A DNA stretch of 20,428 bases from the IMG/VR virus record IMGVR_UViG_3300004807_000172, positions 1 to 20,428 of that record. The stretch is one strand, 5' to 3'. The notes beneath the pieces are model-generated. The model was not told the DNA's origin. It saw nothing but the letters and a program-made list of their open reading frames with translations, and searched no databases. The position numbers and the translations under genes were made by a program. Below are positions 13,801 through 20,428 of this stretch, piece after piece. Numbering within the stretch: the first letter of the stretch is position 1; each line of letters starts with the position of its first letter. Origin of the DNA: a virus.

Positions 13801-14043
13801 ACTGGTGACGGTGACGGAACTAGCGATAGCGTAGCAGCTATGCTGGCAAAGGGTGAGTTTGTAATCCCTGCTGATGTAGTATCAGATTTAGGAAACGGTA
13901 GCAACGATGCTGGTGCAGAAGTTCTTGATGAGTTCTTAAAAACAATTCGTGAGCACAAACGTGCAGCAGACGCAAAAAATTTACCGCCCGACAGTAAGGG
14001 CGCCCTCGCATATTTATTAGACGCAAAACGTAAGGTAGGCTAA
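10870..14043 (+). CDS. Large probable ejection / internal virion protein with internal repeats
   Basis: This is a 1057-residue protein with AAGGGG at 10857-10862. In order it shows: an Ala/Val/Gly helical N terminus (1-75); Gly/Ala-rich small-residue stretches (~90-250) that could insert in membranes; a Gln/Asn-rich coiled-coil section (~270-418) with a duplicated NNLNSQF; four exact-length 31-residue repeats (419-542); a Pro/Thr/Ala linker (~550-785); and a 61-residue tandem repeat (788-909) that starts DLTPxLT. The end has small Gly-rich motifs (FAAGGSPD, FFSEGG) and a module GDGTSDSVAAMLAKGEFVIP then LGNGSNDAGAEVLDEFL, which recurs at the ends of many aquatic phage structural proteins. No catalytic residues are seen. 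Role in a trans-envelope DNA channel is inferred from size, composition and position. Confidence 0.6.
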   Translation: MGGVADAVSNVVSDVGGAIGDVVNAVGTIAEDTVHVVEQAANTVGHALESVGRTVVNDPIGTLAKVGAVVTQQYWALPLISAADVVAHGGNLEQAAIAGGVSYIGGNIAAGVSDALATSADSTLQGVQTTADGSTVYTYSDGSTMTQTAAGETSYTDPTGLSQGTANALGGAAANAAKTLVQTGDITKAITSGAISGAGGYLGSEASGALQGEGVSTGTANVTGGIAGSTAAGILAGKTGSDALAGAISGSIMKTVMGQASSTLKSAWNDVNNTVTEYNTQLDSAKQFLSNELTPAQQDATAAQTAAKTSYDNYNNLNSQFNDLVSKYNDAKNSGDTASANTYADQANALIPQLNAATDQYNKDAGTYQTALDKFNNLNSQFTDTTSKLSDLKNTYSEQNAALTQQSAELQAAAQKVAGMSTEAQTAFTNATSTGADVATALDTTTKVNSMNDVAQTTFNRQFAENGSLTDSLNQASTVNSLDSNQLSAYTQAVKNNLNYDQSLTVASNAANFNAAGQDAYAQALKAGNSAQDASELALLTQVTAPDTPSITGSDVVGALTGSSTANAAETPAPASTIEGKYHQDPSTGMWSVVGAGPDGKQVTLVPLAQGAGAPLVEGASAGQYSLGADNTAVPVSSTPTLVSETTDPTTGNVTQKLSDGTTKVLDANGDPVATTSPSPTEAQPGVTGTETQPPTTASDSSSGTGGPSIASALTNTTGLPVGGTPSSTGTAPVKAPLVWSPSLGKWIPAGSAATAAAAAAPVASTTATAPATTAPATTPAPVASTDIKDLTPGLTKGSEFKFANEPTFTPQLTQMPQQAINPDYATEIMSAATGGSTNNANTTSSSTITDLTPTLTQAGNKFKFASSPTFTPGTFTPVMTGALPSSQNILAAATGGQVPGYAEGQSVQIPDAPSPYLRPTLTRGRGLQPFSHFGGAQFPGYQPQRFAAGGSPDIPEGHDPQFFSEGGLNSLENKFVTGDGDGTSDSVAAMLAKGEFVIPADVVSDLGNGSNDAGAEVLDEFLKTIREHKRAADAKNLPPDSKGALAYLLDAKRKVG
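11809..12015 (+). repeat. Duplicated NNLNSQF block in coiled-coil region
   Basis: Residues 314-321 (YNNLNSQF) and 375-382 (FNNLNSQF) of the 1057-residue protein are near-identical and 61 residues apart, each followed by a similar Ser/Lys/Asp-rich helix. The underlying DNA (from 11809 and 11992) is also similar, suggesting an internal duplication. Confidence 0.55.
12124..12495 (+). repeat. Four tandem 31-residue protein repeats
   Basis: Residues 419-449, 450-480, 481-511 and 512-542 each have exactly 31 residues. The approximate pattern is x-[MLF]-x-x-x-x-[QL]-x-[AT]-[FY], then a polar helix, then a hydrophobic residue at position 24 or 26. Units start GMSTEAQTAF, SMNDVAQTTF, SLDSNQLSAY and NFNAAGQDAY. 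DNA identity is low, so the duplication is old and the length is conserved. Confidence 0.65.
13231..13596 (+). repeat. Two tandem 61-residue protein repeats
   Basis: Residues 788-848 and 849-909 align without gaps at their starts: IKDLTPGLT...FKFANEPTFTP and ITDLTPTLT...FKFASSPTFTP. Both copies end near an AATGG. The repeat sits between the Pro/Thr linker and the C-terminal module of the 1057-residue protein. Confidence 0.65.
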
Positions 14044-14045
14044 TC

Positions 14046-15158
14046 ATGGCTGGATTAAATAATTTATTATCCGATTCCCAACAAACCCAAACAACGATGC
14101 CAGCTTGGTATGACCAAGCACAACAGGCAATTGTTAATCAAGGGACTCAAGCAGCTGCTGCAGCGCCTACAATGGCCAATACAACAGCTCAGCAAGCTAT
14201 TAACACGCTGCAAGGGCCTACTAATCCTTTTAGCCAAGCTCAGGGCACATTACAACAAATCTCCAGTGGTGCAGCCAATCCTTGGATTACCAATCCTATA
14301 ACCGGTACTGTAACACCAAATACCCAAACAGCTATGGGTGGTTTGTTCCAAGCTGAAAATCAGCAGTTAAATCAACTGTTACCTAACTATACTGCCGGCG
14401 CAGAAGCTAGCGGTATTGGTTCTGGCAACTTTGGTAGCTTGCGTGGTCAAACTGCAGTAGATAAAGCTAAAGCTGACGCGTTCTCTAACCTTACAGCCCA
14501 ACAAATGGCTGCTGCACTGCAAAACCAGCAAACAGGTCAGGCAGCTGCTGCTAACTTAGGTAACGTTGGTTCACAAGGTATTACATCAGAAATGAACGTT
14601 GGTACAGCCCAACAAAATGCCCCATTCCAAACTGTTGGAAACTTGGCCAGTTTACTAGGCACTTTGCAAGCTCCTACAACAGTTACAAGCCAAAAACAAC
14701 TTTCACCATTGGGTCAGATGACAACCCTTGGAAATACATTACAAGGCGGTTTAACAGCACTTGGCAATACTTCAGCTGGTGCAAGCCTATTAAAAACTTT
14801 AGGATTAACTGGTCTTGTTCCTGGTAGCAATAAAACTACTACAACTGGTGGTGGTACTTCTACAGGTGGTGGTACTTCTACAGGTGGAGTTGATACGGCA
14901 GGTCAAGGTCAAACTACTGTAGCTCTGCCGGTTGATCCAAGTTGGGGTGCTCCAGTAGCAGGAACAGGCGCTAACGGTGGTGCAGGTGCTGGTCAAATCC
15001 TGGGTCAAGACGGTAACGTGTATAATGATCCATCCTATGGAACAAACGCTGGCGGATTAGACACCGGTATTTATGGGCCAACACCAGATGGTAGCAATAT
15101 TGATTTGCAACCAACTGATACAACTGTAACCGATACGCAGCAACAATACGGAGTTTAA
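14046..15158 (+). CDS. Probable ejection / internal virion protein, Gln/Ala-rich
   Basis: This is a 370-residue protein starting two bases after the previous stop, with AAGG upstream. The N-terminal two thirds are helical and rich in Gln and Ala (AWYDQAQQAIVNQGTQAAAA, AFSNLTAQQMAAALQNQQTG), with a Gly/Ser turn region GIGSGNFGSLRGQ. A LSPLGQMTTLGNTLQGGLTA stretch leads to a Gly-rich hydrophobic segment, then a disordered Thr/Gly tail that includes two perfect 18-bp repeats (14847-14882). I recognise the overall pattern from virion proteins of aquatic podovirus-like phages, located among ejection genes, but cannot name a characterised homologue. No catalytic motif is visible. Placement between two larger probable ejection genes supports an internal virion role. 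Confidence 0.5.
   Translation: MAGLNNLLSDSQQTQTTMPAWYDQAQQAIVNQGTQAAAAAPTMANTTAQQAINTLQGPTNPFSQAQGTLQQISSGAANPWITNPITGTVTPNTQTAMGGLFQAENQQLNQLLPNYTAGAEASGIGSGNFGSLRGQTAVDKAKADAFSNLTAQQMAAALQNQQTGQAAAANLGNVGSQGITSEMNVGTAQQNAPFQTVGNLASLLGTLQAPTTVTSQKQLSPLGQMTTLGNTLQGGLTALGNTSAGASLLKTLGLTGLVPGSNKTTTTGGGTSTGGGTSTGGVDTAGQGQTTVALPVDPSWGAPVAGTGANGGAGAGQILGQDGNVYNDPSYGTNAGGLDTGIYGPTPDGSNIDLQPTDTTVTDTQQQYGV
14847..14882 (+). repeat. Two perfect 18-bp tandem repeats
   Basis: GGTGGTGGTACTTCTACA occurs twice in tandem (14847-14864 and 14865-14882), followed by the start of a third unit. It is in frame and encodes GGGTST twice in a flexible linker. Perfect identity suggests recent slippage. Confidence 0.9.
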
Positions 15159-15160
15159 GA

Positions 15161-17023
15161 ATGGCAGACTCAAAAGGTAACTTACCTACAGAAGAACTAG
15201 ATCAAGCAGATACGGAAGCTGCAACTCCTTCTGCTGCTGGCGCACTTCCCGGTGCAGGTGCTACAGTTAAAGTTACACCTGGTAAAGGAAGCAACATTTC
15301 TGTACCAGGTGCTACTTCAATGGATGAAGCACAAACCATGGCTGTTTTAAACCGTTTACAAGAATACGTAGACCAAAAAGATAGCAACAAAGGTTTCTTA
15401 AACCCATTGATGAAGGGTTTAAATCTTGGCTATGCTACTACATACGGACCAGAATCCTTTCAACGTGCTCAAGCACAATACGATTTACAAGATAAAGATA
15501 TACAAAATACACTAGCTACTATGGGAAGTTTGGCATCTAGCTTGTCACAAAATAAAGCATTCTTGCAAGCAGCTAACGCCCCAACTGGTGGCGGCGCAAC
15601 TGGTGCAGGAGCAGCTGGCCCAGGTGGTGCAATGCAAATGCAAGGCACACAGCTCTCCCCTATTGATAGCATTATTGCTAGTTTACCACCAGCATTACAA
15701 GAACAAGCCCAAATCTATAAAAAGATGGGCACCCGTGCTGGTTACGATGAGATCTTTAAAATGGGTCGTGAATACGAAACTAAAGGTCGTACTAGCGAGT
15801 CTAAGAACCGTGCTGAAATCTTTGCTATGCCAGAAGGCCCAGAAAAAGATATTGCTATGCAAGAGTTCTTTAGCAAAGCATACCAACCTGTTTCTACTTT
15901 TCAAGGTGGCTTTGAAAGCAAAACAAGTGGTGCTGGCGCTGCACGTGGAACGGGTGCTATGCCACCTGCTGTTTCGTTTGTTAATAACGCTAGAGCGGCT
16001 GGTATTCCAGTCATTAGCGGTGTTCGTACACCATTAGAACAAGCTGAGCTACGCCATCATCGTGACCCAAACACCGGAGAGTGGTTAACTAAAGAAGGCC
16101 GACCAGTTGCAGAAGATAGCAAACACTTTACTGGTACAGCAATTGACGTAGATCCATCTAAGCCGCTTGGTCCACAAGAAAAGGCTTGGTTACAAGCTAA
16201 CGCATACCAACCAAATCCTAGCCGTGATGCTAATCATTGGGAAATGCGCCCAGCTACAATCGCTCAAAATACAGCACAAGCTCCTGCTCGCGCTTCTTCG
16301 GCTCCTGGTGGACCTCCTGCAGGTTCTGTTGAAGGTGCTAAATACCAGACTGAGCAGTTTGGTAAACAAAATGATATGGACCGTGATGCTATTGTTAAAC
16401 CTCTGCGTGAAACACAGCAAAAGAACTTAGCGTTGCCATCACAGATTGATAGCACTTTGGCTACAGTTGAAAAAGGTAAGTTTGGACCAGGCACTGGTCT
16501 GCGTAAATTTGCTTTGGAAACAGAAGGCATGTTTACCAACTTAAGCAAGAAAGAACTAAAAGAACTTACAGACTCTAGAACACTGGAATCTACCGCTAAG
16601 AAACTTATTTTGGCAGATGCTAAAGGTTCTTTACCAGGTTCATTCTCCGATTCTGACCGTGCTTATATTGATAGCACTGGCGCTGGTATTAATGATCCTA
16701 AAGACTTTATTAAAGCCACATTGCAACTTAAGAAGGCTTCTATCCTAGCTAATAACGACTTGGCTAATTTCCTTAGCCGTCCAGAAAACTCTAGCCGTAT
16801 TGCTGAAGCATATCAACAATACCAAGACAGTGGGCGCGGTATGCAGATTCTTCGTGAAAATGCACCAACATTGTTTAAGTACGAGAAAAAAGCCGCAGCA
16901 GCACCCGCTGAAAAGAAAGCAACTACAACAGCTCACAGCGATGATGCAGCACGTGCTTGGTTAGCTCAAAATCCAAATCATCCTAAAGCAGCAGCAGTAA
17001 GAAAATCTTTAGAAGGTAAATAA
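15161..17023 (+). CDS. Ejection / internal virion protein with M15-type peptidase domain
   Basis: This is a 620-residue protein with GGAG at 15150-15153. Residues ~1-265 are mostly helical and low complexity. Residues ~267-365 match the zinc peptidase M15 (VanY/D-Ala-D-Ala carboxypeptidase-like) fold. It has SGVRTPLEQ with Arg289, then KHFTGTAIDVD giving zinc ligands His322 and Asp329, then DANHWE giving the probable catalytic acid Asp356 and third ligand His359. That order (SxHxxGxxxD ... DxxHW) is the family signature. Such enzymes cut peptide bonds in peptidoglycan. The C-terminal ~220 residues are helical. Within an ejection-protein cluster, the natural inference is local cell-wall opening during DNA entry, comparable in purpose to the transglycosylase of T7 gp16. 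It is distinct from the lysis endolysin. The stop overlaps the next start (TAATG). Confidence 0.78.
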   Translation: MADSKGNLPTEELDQADTEAATPSAAGALPGAGATVKVTPGKGSNISVPGATSMDEAQTMAVLNRLQEYVDQKDSNKGFLNPLMKGLNLGYATTYGPESFQRAQAQYDLQDKDIQNTLATMGSLASSLSQNKAFLQAANAPTGGGATGAGAAGPGGAMQMQGTQLSPIDSIIASLPPALQEQAQIYKKMGTRAGYDEIFKMGREYETKGRTSESKNRAEIFAMPEGPEKDIAMQEFFSKAYQPVSTFQGGFESKTSGAGAARGTGAMPPAVSFVNNARAAGIPVISGVRTPLEQAELRHHRDPNTGEWLTKEGRPVAEDSKHFTGTAIDVDPSKPLGPQEKAWLQANAYQPNPSRDANHWEMRPATIAQNTAQAPARASSAPGGPPAGSVEGAKYQTEQFGKQNDMDRDAIVKPLRETQQKNLALPSQIDSTLATVEKGKFGPGTGLRKFALETEGMFTNLSKKELKELTDSRTLESTAKKLILADAKGSLPGSFSDSDRAYIDSTGAGINDPKDFIKATLQLKKASILANNDLANFLSRPENSSRIAEAYQQYQDSGRGMQILRENAPTLFKYEKKAAAAPAEKKATTTAHSDDAARAWLAQNPNHPKAAAVRKSLEGK

Positions 17024-19236
17024 TGGCTGATTTTAATCCAGATGAGTACATCGCCCAAAAAAGCGGTGGCTTTAATCCTGATGAGTACATTGCTCAAAAA
17101 GGCAAAGTAACAGTAGAGGCTGCTCCAGAAGAAGAAAAACCAAGTAGCCTACCAAAGCTAGGTACTTGGAAAGATGCTGCTAAATCTGCAGAACGTATGG
17201 CTATTGCTGTAGCTAAGCCACCTGCAGCTATTGCAGAGTATCTTGGTTGGGGTGCTCCTGCTAAACAACTCTTGGCCCGTGATGAACAGCTTAGAGAAGA
17301 AACTGGACTTGGTGGTTCGTTGTCCAGTTTGGCTGGTGATGTTCTTGGTTATATGATGCCAGCTAAAGCTATTTCTACTGGCGTACAAGCTGCAAAGACA
17401 ATTCCTAAAGTAGCAGAATTAACTGCTAAAATTCCACAAGCATTAGAAGCTGTCCCAGCTCTTAATAGGATTGTTCAAAATCCGTATGCTCAAGCATCCG
17501 CAGCTGGTGCTGGCGCAACACTATTAAACCCAGCTGGTAAAGATATAACTGAAGAGGGCTTTGGTGAAGAACGTGCTAAGCAAGCTATCACTGGTGCTAT
17601 TGCTGGTCCTGTATTAGCTGGTGCAGCTAAAGGTTTTAGCAATGTATTAGATCCAGCTCTTAAACGTATTGCTGAACTTAAAGCTCAAGGTATTGATACC
17701 GAGGCGCTCATCAAGGGTGACTCTACACTAGGTCAGATTCTAGGTGGTGGTACACAAGCAGTTGAGAACTTCTTAAAGGTATTCCCATTCAGCGGTCTTA
17801 AAAAGGCTACTGAAAAGGGTGATATCAATCTTAAGAATCTAACTACTGCTAGAAACGATATCACCAAACAGACGGCTCAAGAAGCTACTGATGATATTAC
17901 TAGAACTATTGACCAAGATATTGCTAAACAAAAAGCAGCGTTAAACTTTAAGAACACAGCTTTAGACCAAGGTCATAGAAACCTGGTACAGCAGGAAAAC
18001 CAAGCCTTAGCAGATGAAGTTAGTGGTTATAGCCATCCCGTTATTAACCGCGCATTGGCTCCGATTGGCCATGAATTGCCAGCTGGTGTTAAAGGTACAG
18101 AAGCAGTTGATTGGGCTACTAATAAAGTATCTCAGGGCTACCAAGATACTCTTAAAGATATTGGTAAAATTCCATTTGCAAAAGTGCACAAAGATGATAT
18201 TTCATCATTCTTAGATCCCAAAAACTTAAAACAATTTGATTTGACACTTGCATTTAAAGAAAGACTTGCTGCAGACGTAGCAGATCTTACATCTGCGGCA
18301 GGTAGTGCCCGTACATTACCAGCTACCGTATGGCAAGCCAAGTTGCAGAAGTTGGGCGATAAAGCCTATTCAATCCGTAATGAAGCAGACAACAAGTTTG
18401 AAAAAGGTGAGTACGCTAAAGCTCTGTTAGAGTTAAAAGATAAGTGGATGAAGATGATGGAAGATGCTTCTGGCAACACCAACATCCGTAAGCTCAACGA
18501 AGCCCATTCATTGTTGCAAGCGCCTATCCGTGCTTCTACACACCTTAAGACTATGCTTGAAGGCGGAGACTTTAAACCAGAAACTTTGGTTGCTGCATTT
18601 AAATCTGAGATGCCACAAAAGCGTTTTGCTAAAGCACAAGATGAGTATGTTCAAGACGCTATTAAAAAGTATCAAGAAATTGCCAAACGTAAGGCTGCAT
18701 TAAAATCGGCACAAGAGCAACGGGCACTTGATTTAGAATCTGTTAAGGGCACTAATAAACAGGCGCACGATGATTTTGTTTCTCGTATGCAAGAAGCTAA
18801 AACAAAAGCTACCCGCAACGTAGCACAGCAATCTGCTAAGACTCAAGAGCAGTTAAACGAGTTAGTTGGTGGTATTCATAAAGAAGGTTTACCAAGTGGT
18901 ATTCTAAACAAATTAGGATACGTATTGGCGGCTGCTCCAGCGGCTCGTATTGTTAGTGGTGCTGGTAGTTTTATGGGTGTTCCGGGTGCTGGCTTAGCTG
19001 CTTCTGCTTTGAACTGGCCTGCTATTGGTGCTGCCGCAGTTGGCCCACTGACACGTTTAGGCTATACATCACAACAGCAAGCGCTTAAAAAGCTAGCAAC
19101 AGCCCCACGCTCCGAAGAGATGAAAGCTGCTGCTCAGCAAATTAGACAAAACCTACCACAGATCGGTGGGCTTGGTGGTTACTTAAAAGCAAGAACCGGC
19201 GAAGGTTACGCACCGGACGAAGGCGAAGAAGAGTAA
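17023..19236 (+). CDS. Large probable ejection / internal virion protein, membrane-active
   Basis: This is a 737-residue protein with AGAAGG six bases before ATG 17023. It opens with a twin short motif: FNPDEYIAQK at residues 4-13 and again at 17-26. Such F-x-P-D-x-Y-h-A motifs recur at the N termini of phage virion proteins and look like docking peptides. Small-residue helical segments follow (~100-210). Long charged helices (~280-340 and 540-640) probably form coiled coils. A hydrophobic, Gly/Ala-rich C-terminal region (~650-715; LGYVLAAAPAARIVSGAG, ALNWPAIGAAAVGPL) could cross or line a membrane channel. The tail is acidic (PDEGEEE). No enzyme motif is visible. Position at the end of the ejection cluster suits a DNA-transfer protein. 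It ends stop-to-stop against the opposite-strand polymerase. Confidence 0.6.
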   Translation: MADFNPDEYIAQKSGGFNPDEYIAQKGKVTVEAAPEEEKPSSLPKLGTWKDAAKSAERMAIAVAKPPAAIAEYLGWGAPAKQLLARDEQLREETGLGGSLSSLAGDVLGYMMPAKAISTGVQAAKTIPKVAELTAKIPQALEAVPALNRIVQNPYAQASAAGAGATLLNPAGKDITEEGFGEERAKQAITGAIAGPVLAGAAKGFSNVLDPALKRIAELKAQGIDTEALIKGDSTLGQILGGGTQAVENFLKVFPFSGLKKATEKGDINLKNLTTARNDITKQTAQEATDDITRTIDQDIAKQKAALNFKNTALDQGHRNLVQQENQALADEVSGYSHPVINRALAPIGHELPAGVKGTEAVDWATNKVSQGYQDTLKDIGKIPFAKVHKDDISSFLDPKNLKQFDLTLAFKERLAADVADLTSAAGSARTLPATVWQAKLQKLGDKAYSIRNEADNKFEKGEYAKALLELKDKWMKMMEDASGNTNIRKLNEAHSLLQAPIRASTHLKTMLEGGDFKPETLVAAFKSEMPQKRFAKAQDEYVQDAIKKYQEIAKRKAALKSAQEQRALDLESVKGTNKQAHDDFVSRMQEAKTKATRNVAQQSAKTQEQLNELVGGIHKEGLPSGILNKLGYVLAAAPAARIVSGAGSFMGVPGAGLAASALNWPAIGAAAVGPLTRLGYTSQQQALKKLATAPRSEEMKAAAQQIRQNLPQIGGLGGYLKARTGEGYAPDEGEEE
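17032..17100 (+). repeat. Twin N-terminal FNPDEYIAQK motif
   Basis: Two 10-codon copies (17032-17061 and 17071-17100) encode identical residues separated by a three-codon linker. The DNA differs at three positions, all synonymous third bases. Confidence 0.9.
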
Positions 19237-20428
19237 TTACTTTCTATAGCGTTTAGAAATCCAACCTTCCGCAGCTAGCGGAAAGTCTGGCGCCCAGGCT
19301 GGTGGAGTAACCATAATACTGGTTACATCTGCCAGCGCTTTATCCGCATTACCCTCATCAACTAGGAGTAACACCTCGTCATGGATAGAGTTGATAATGT
19401 TATAACCAGCTCCCTCGAGAGCTATCATAGCAAACGCCAAGAAATCGCGAGCCGTACCCTGAACAGCACTTTGGAAAATACTACTTCCAATCAGGGGATT
19501 TCTACTCCACTGCCGTGTGTAAGTGTTTTGGGAGTGGACAGTAACTCCAACCTTTTGACTACCCCATGGTGTGGTGAGCAACTCGAGCTCTGGCCTTTGC
19601 CAGCAGATGAGACGCTTACTGGGTAACTGCATCCACAATGTATCTTTAGCACACTTAATCACAATCTTCCCACCAGCCATATAAGGAACCCCTGGGTTCT
19701 CTACAGCTTGGATTGCGGAAGTCTCGCACATCCCCCACAAAGCCTTAACACGTGAGTAGGCGGCACGATAGTTATCTACCGCATTCTTCGCTTGTCCTTC
19801 CGAGATTTGCACTCCCATCCCCTCAGCGTATTTGACAAGTCCTTTAGCCCCTTGTCCGAACATCGCTCCAAGAACTGCCGATTTGGATATCTGCCGTTGA
19901 TCTTTTGTAACTTCATCATAAGGTACGTGATATAAAGATTCCGAAGCAAATACTTTATACTCATCTAATCCCTTTCTAAACAGTTCTACTTTATCTTTTT
20001 GCCCAGCCAAGTAGACTCCCACTCGGTTTTCAATTGAACTAAAATCCACGTCAACGAAGGTTTTTCCGTCTGGAGCTTTGATAGCACTTCGGACGAGGGA
20101 GGAGAGTTCTTGCATAGAAGCCACTCCTTCAACAAATGCCTTTGGTATTGCTTTCTCAATCGCTTCATCATCGAGTGTAGGTCTAGCAATATTTTGCAAA
20201 TTAAGACCGCCACGACTGGCCCAACGACCTGTCGAAGCTCCATGGTAAACGAGGGTATTTCTAATCCTGCCATCTCTTTGTATCTCCATCATTTTGGCGA
20301 ACTTCGCCACACTAGTTTGACTTCCCTCTTGACGCAACTCTAAAGCCCTACGCACATTTTTAGATAAGTTAGTGTCCGCTAACTTAGCGGCAACCGTCTC
20401 AGCGGTCATGTTTGCCATGTCCGCGCCT
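19237..20428 (-). CDS. polA: Family A DNA polymerase, polymerase domain (5' end outside window)
   Basis: The minus-strand frame stays open to the right edge, so the first visible Met (20418) is not necessarily the start. The expected N-terminal exonuclease region is outside. The 393 residues from that Met carry all three family A motifs. Motif A is DFSSIENR (Asp125 and Glu130). Motif B is RQISKSAVLGAMFGQG, aligning with E. coli Pol I Arg754, Lys758, Phe762 and Tyr766 but with Leu183 at the 762 position and Phe at 766. Motif C is IHDEV (His346, Asp347, Glu348). GASTGRW and NLQNIARP, conserved in the family, precede motif A. It synthesises phage DNA. It is the only clear minus-strand gene and converges on the ejection cluster with no spacer. 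Confidence 0.95.
   Translation of the reverse strand, partial: GADMANMTAETVAAKLADTNLSKNVRRALELRQEGSQTSVAKFAKMMEIQRDGRIRNTLVYHGASTGRWASRGGLNLQNIARPTLDDEAIEKAIPKAFVEGVASMQELSSLVRSAIKAPDGKTFVDVDFSSIENRVGVYLAGQKDKVELFRKGLDEYKVFASESLYHVPYDEVTKDQRQISKSAVLGAMFGQGAKGLVKYAEGMGVQISEGQAKNAVDNYRAAYSRVKALWGMCETSAIQAVENPGVPYMAGGKIVIKCAKDTLWMQLPSKRLICWQRPELELLTTPWGSQKVGVTVHSQNTYTRQWSRNPLIGSSIFQSAVQGTARDFLAFAMIALEGAGYNIINSIHDEVLLLVDEGNADKALADVTSIMVTPPAWAPDFPLAAEGWISKRYRK

Noticed and set aside
15588-16037. Plus-strand 149-codon frame overlapping the M15-domain gene
   Set aside because: It is a shifted frame inside a gene with intact catalytic motifs; its translation is Leu/Lys-rich without domains, and there is no upstream ribosome site comparable to Rz1.
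1-20428. tRNA genes, CRISPR arrays, integrase, att sites, defence or toxin-antitoxin genes
   Set aside because: No cloverleaf-like sequence, regularly spaced repeats or matching protein motifs were seen by eye; gaps between genes are too short for most of these.

Overview
The window looks like about 20 kb of the late (virion and lysis) region of an uncultured short-tailed tailed phage (podovirus type), ending in a replication gene on the other strand. The host is probably a Gram-negative bacterium, because the lysis cassette contains a two-component spanin (Rz/Rz1) that bridges inner and outer membranes. The modest GC content (about 40% by eye) and the style of the proteins resemble phages from aquatic metagenomes. 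That resemblance, and any host guess, is inference. I see no rRNA, tRNA, CRISPR array, integrase, insertion sequence or attachment site. Every gap between genes is shorter than 75 bases.

Layout, left to right on the plus strand. (1) 1-1920: a receptor-binding cassette with the end of a tail fibre gene cut by the window edge, a tail-fibre-assembly-like protein, a second adhesin-like protein and a small Ala/Gln-rich partner. (2) 1925-3583: a lysis cassette with an XhlA-like membrane protein, two holin-like proteins, an inner-membrane spanin with the outer-membrane spanin lipoprotein nested inside it in another frame, and a GH24 endolysin with an N-terminal signal-anchor helix. (3) 3574-3614: a terminator followed by a 22-bp motif. 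(4) 3655-4942: a Lys/Gly-rich basic protein with Cys-containing GGK motifs, and a 56-residue basic protein. (5) 4943-10312: neck and tail genes, namely two adaptor-like proteins, a repeat-built fibre-like protein, a P22 gp10-like hub/nozzle protein and a small Trp-rich protein. (6) 10315-10355: a second terminator followed by the same 22-bp motif. (7) 10376-19236: a cluster of probable ejection (internal virion) proteins of 164, 1057, 370, 620 and 737 residues. The 620-residue protein carries an M15-type peptidase domain. (8) 19237-20428, minus strand: the polymerase domain of a family A DNA polymerase, cut by the right edge and meeting the ejection cluster stop-to-stop with no gap.

The plus-strand genes read as one programme: recognise the host, eject DNA through a neck, hub and ejected-protein channel with local peptidoglycan cleavage, and later lyse the cell. 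Genes are tightly coupled (TAATG and ATGA overlaps or abutting stop/start), so the duplicated terminator-plus-motif sites probably divide the region into transcription units. The most distinctive items are: the shared 22-bp motif after both terminators; abrupt GC switches inside the fibre cassette; an exact four-copy 31-residue repeat and a 61-residue repeat in the 1057-residue protein; a matched pair of beta insertions in the hub protein; the M15 peptidase in an ejection protein; and a polymerase with Leu and Phe at the positions of E. coli Pol I residues 762 and 766. I did not find evidence for a wholly new biological system such as a defence island, retroelement or toxin-antitoxin pair.
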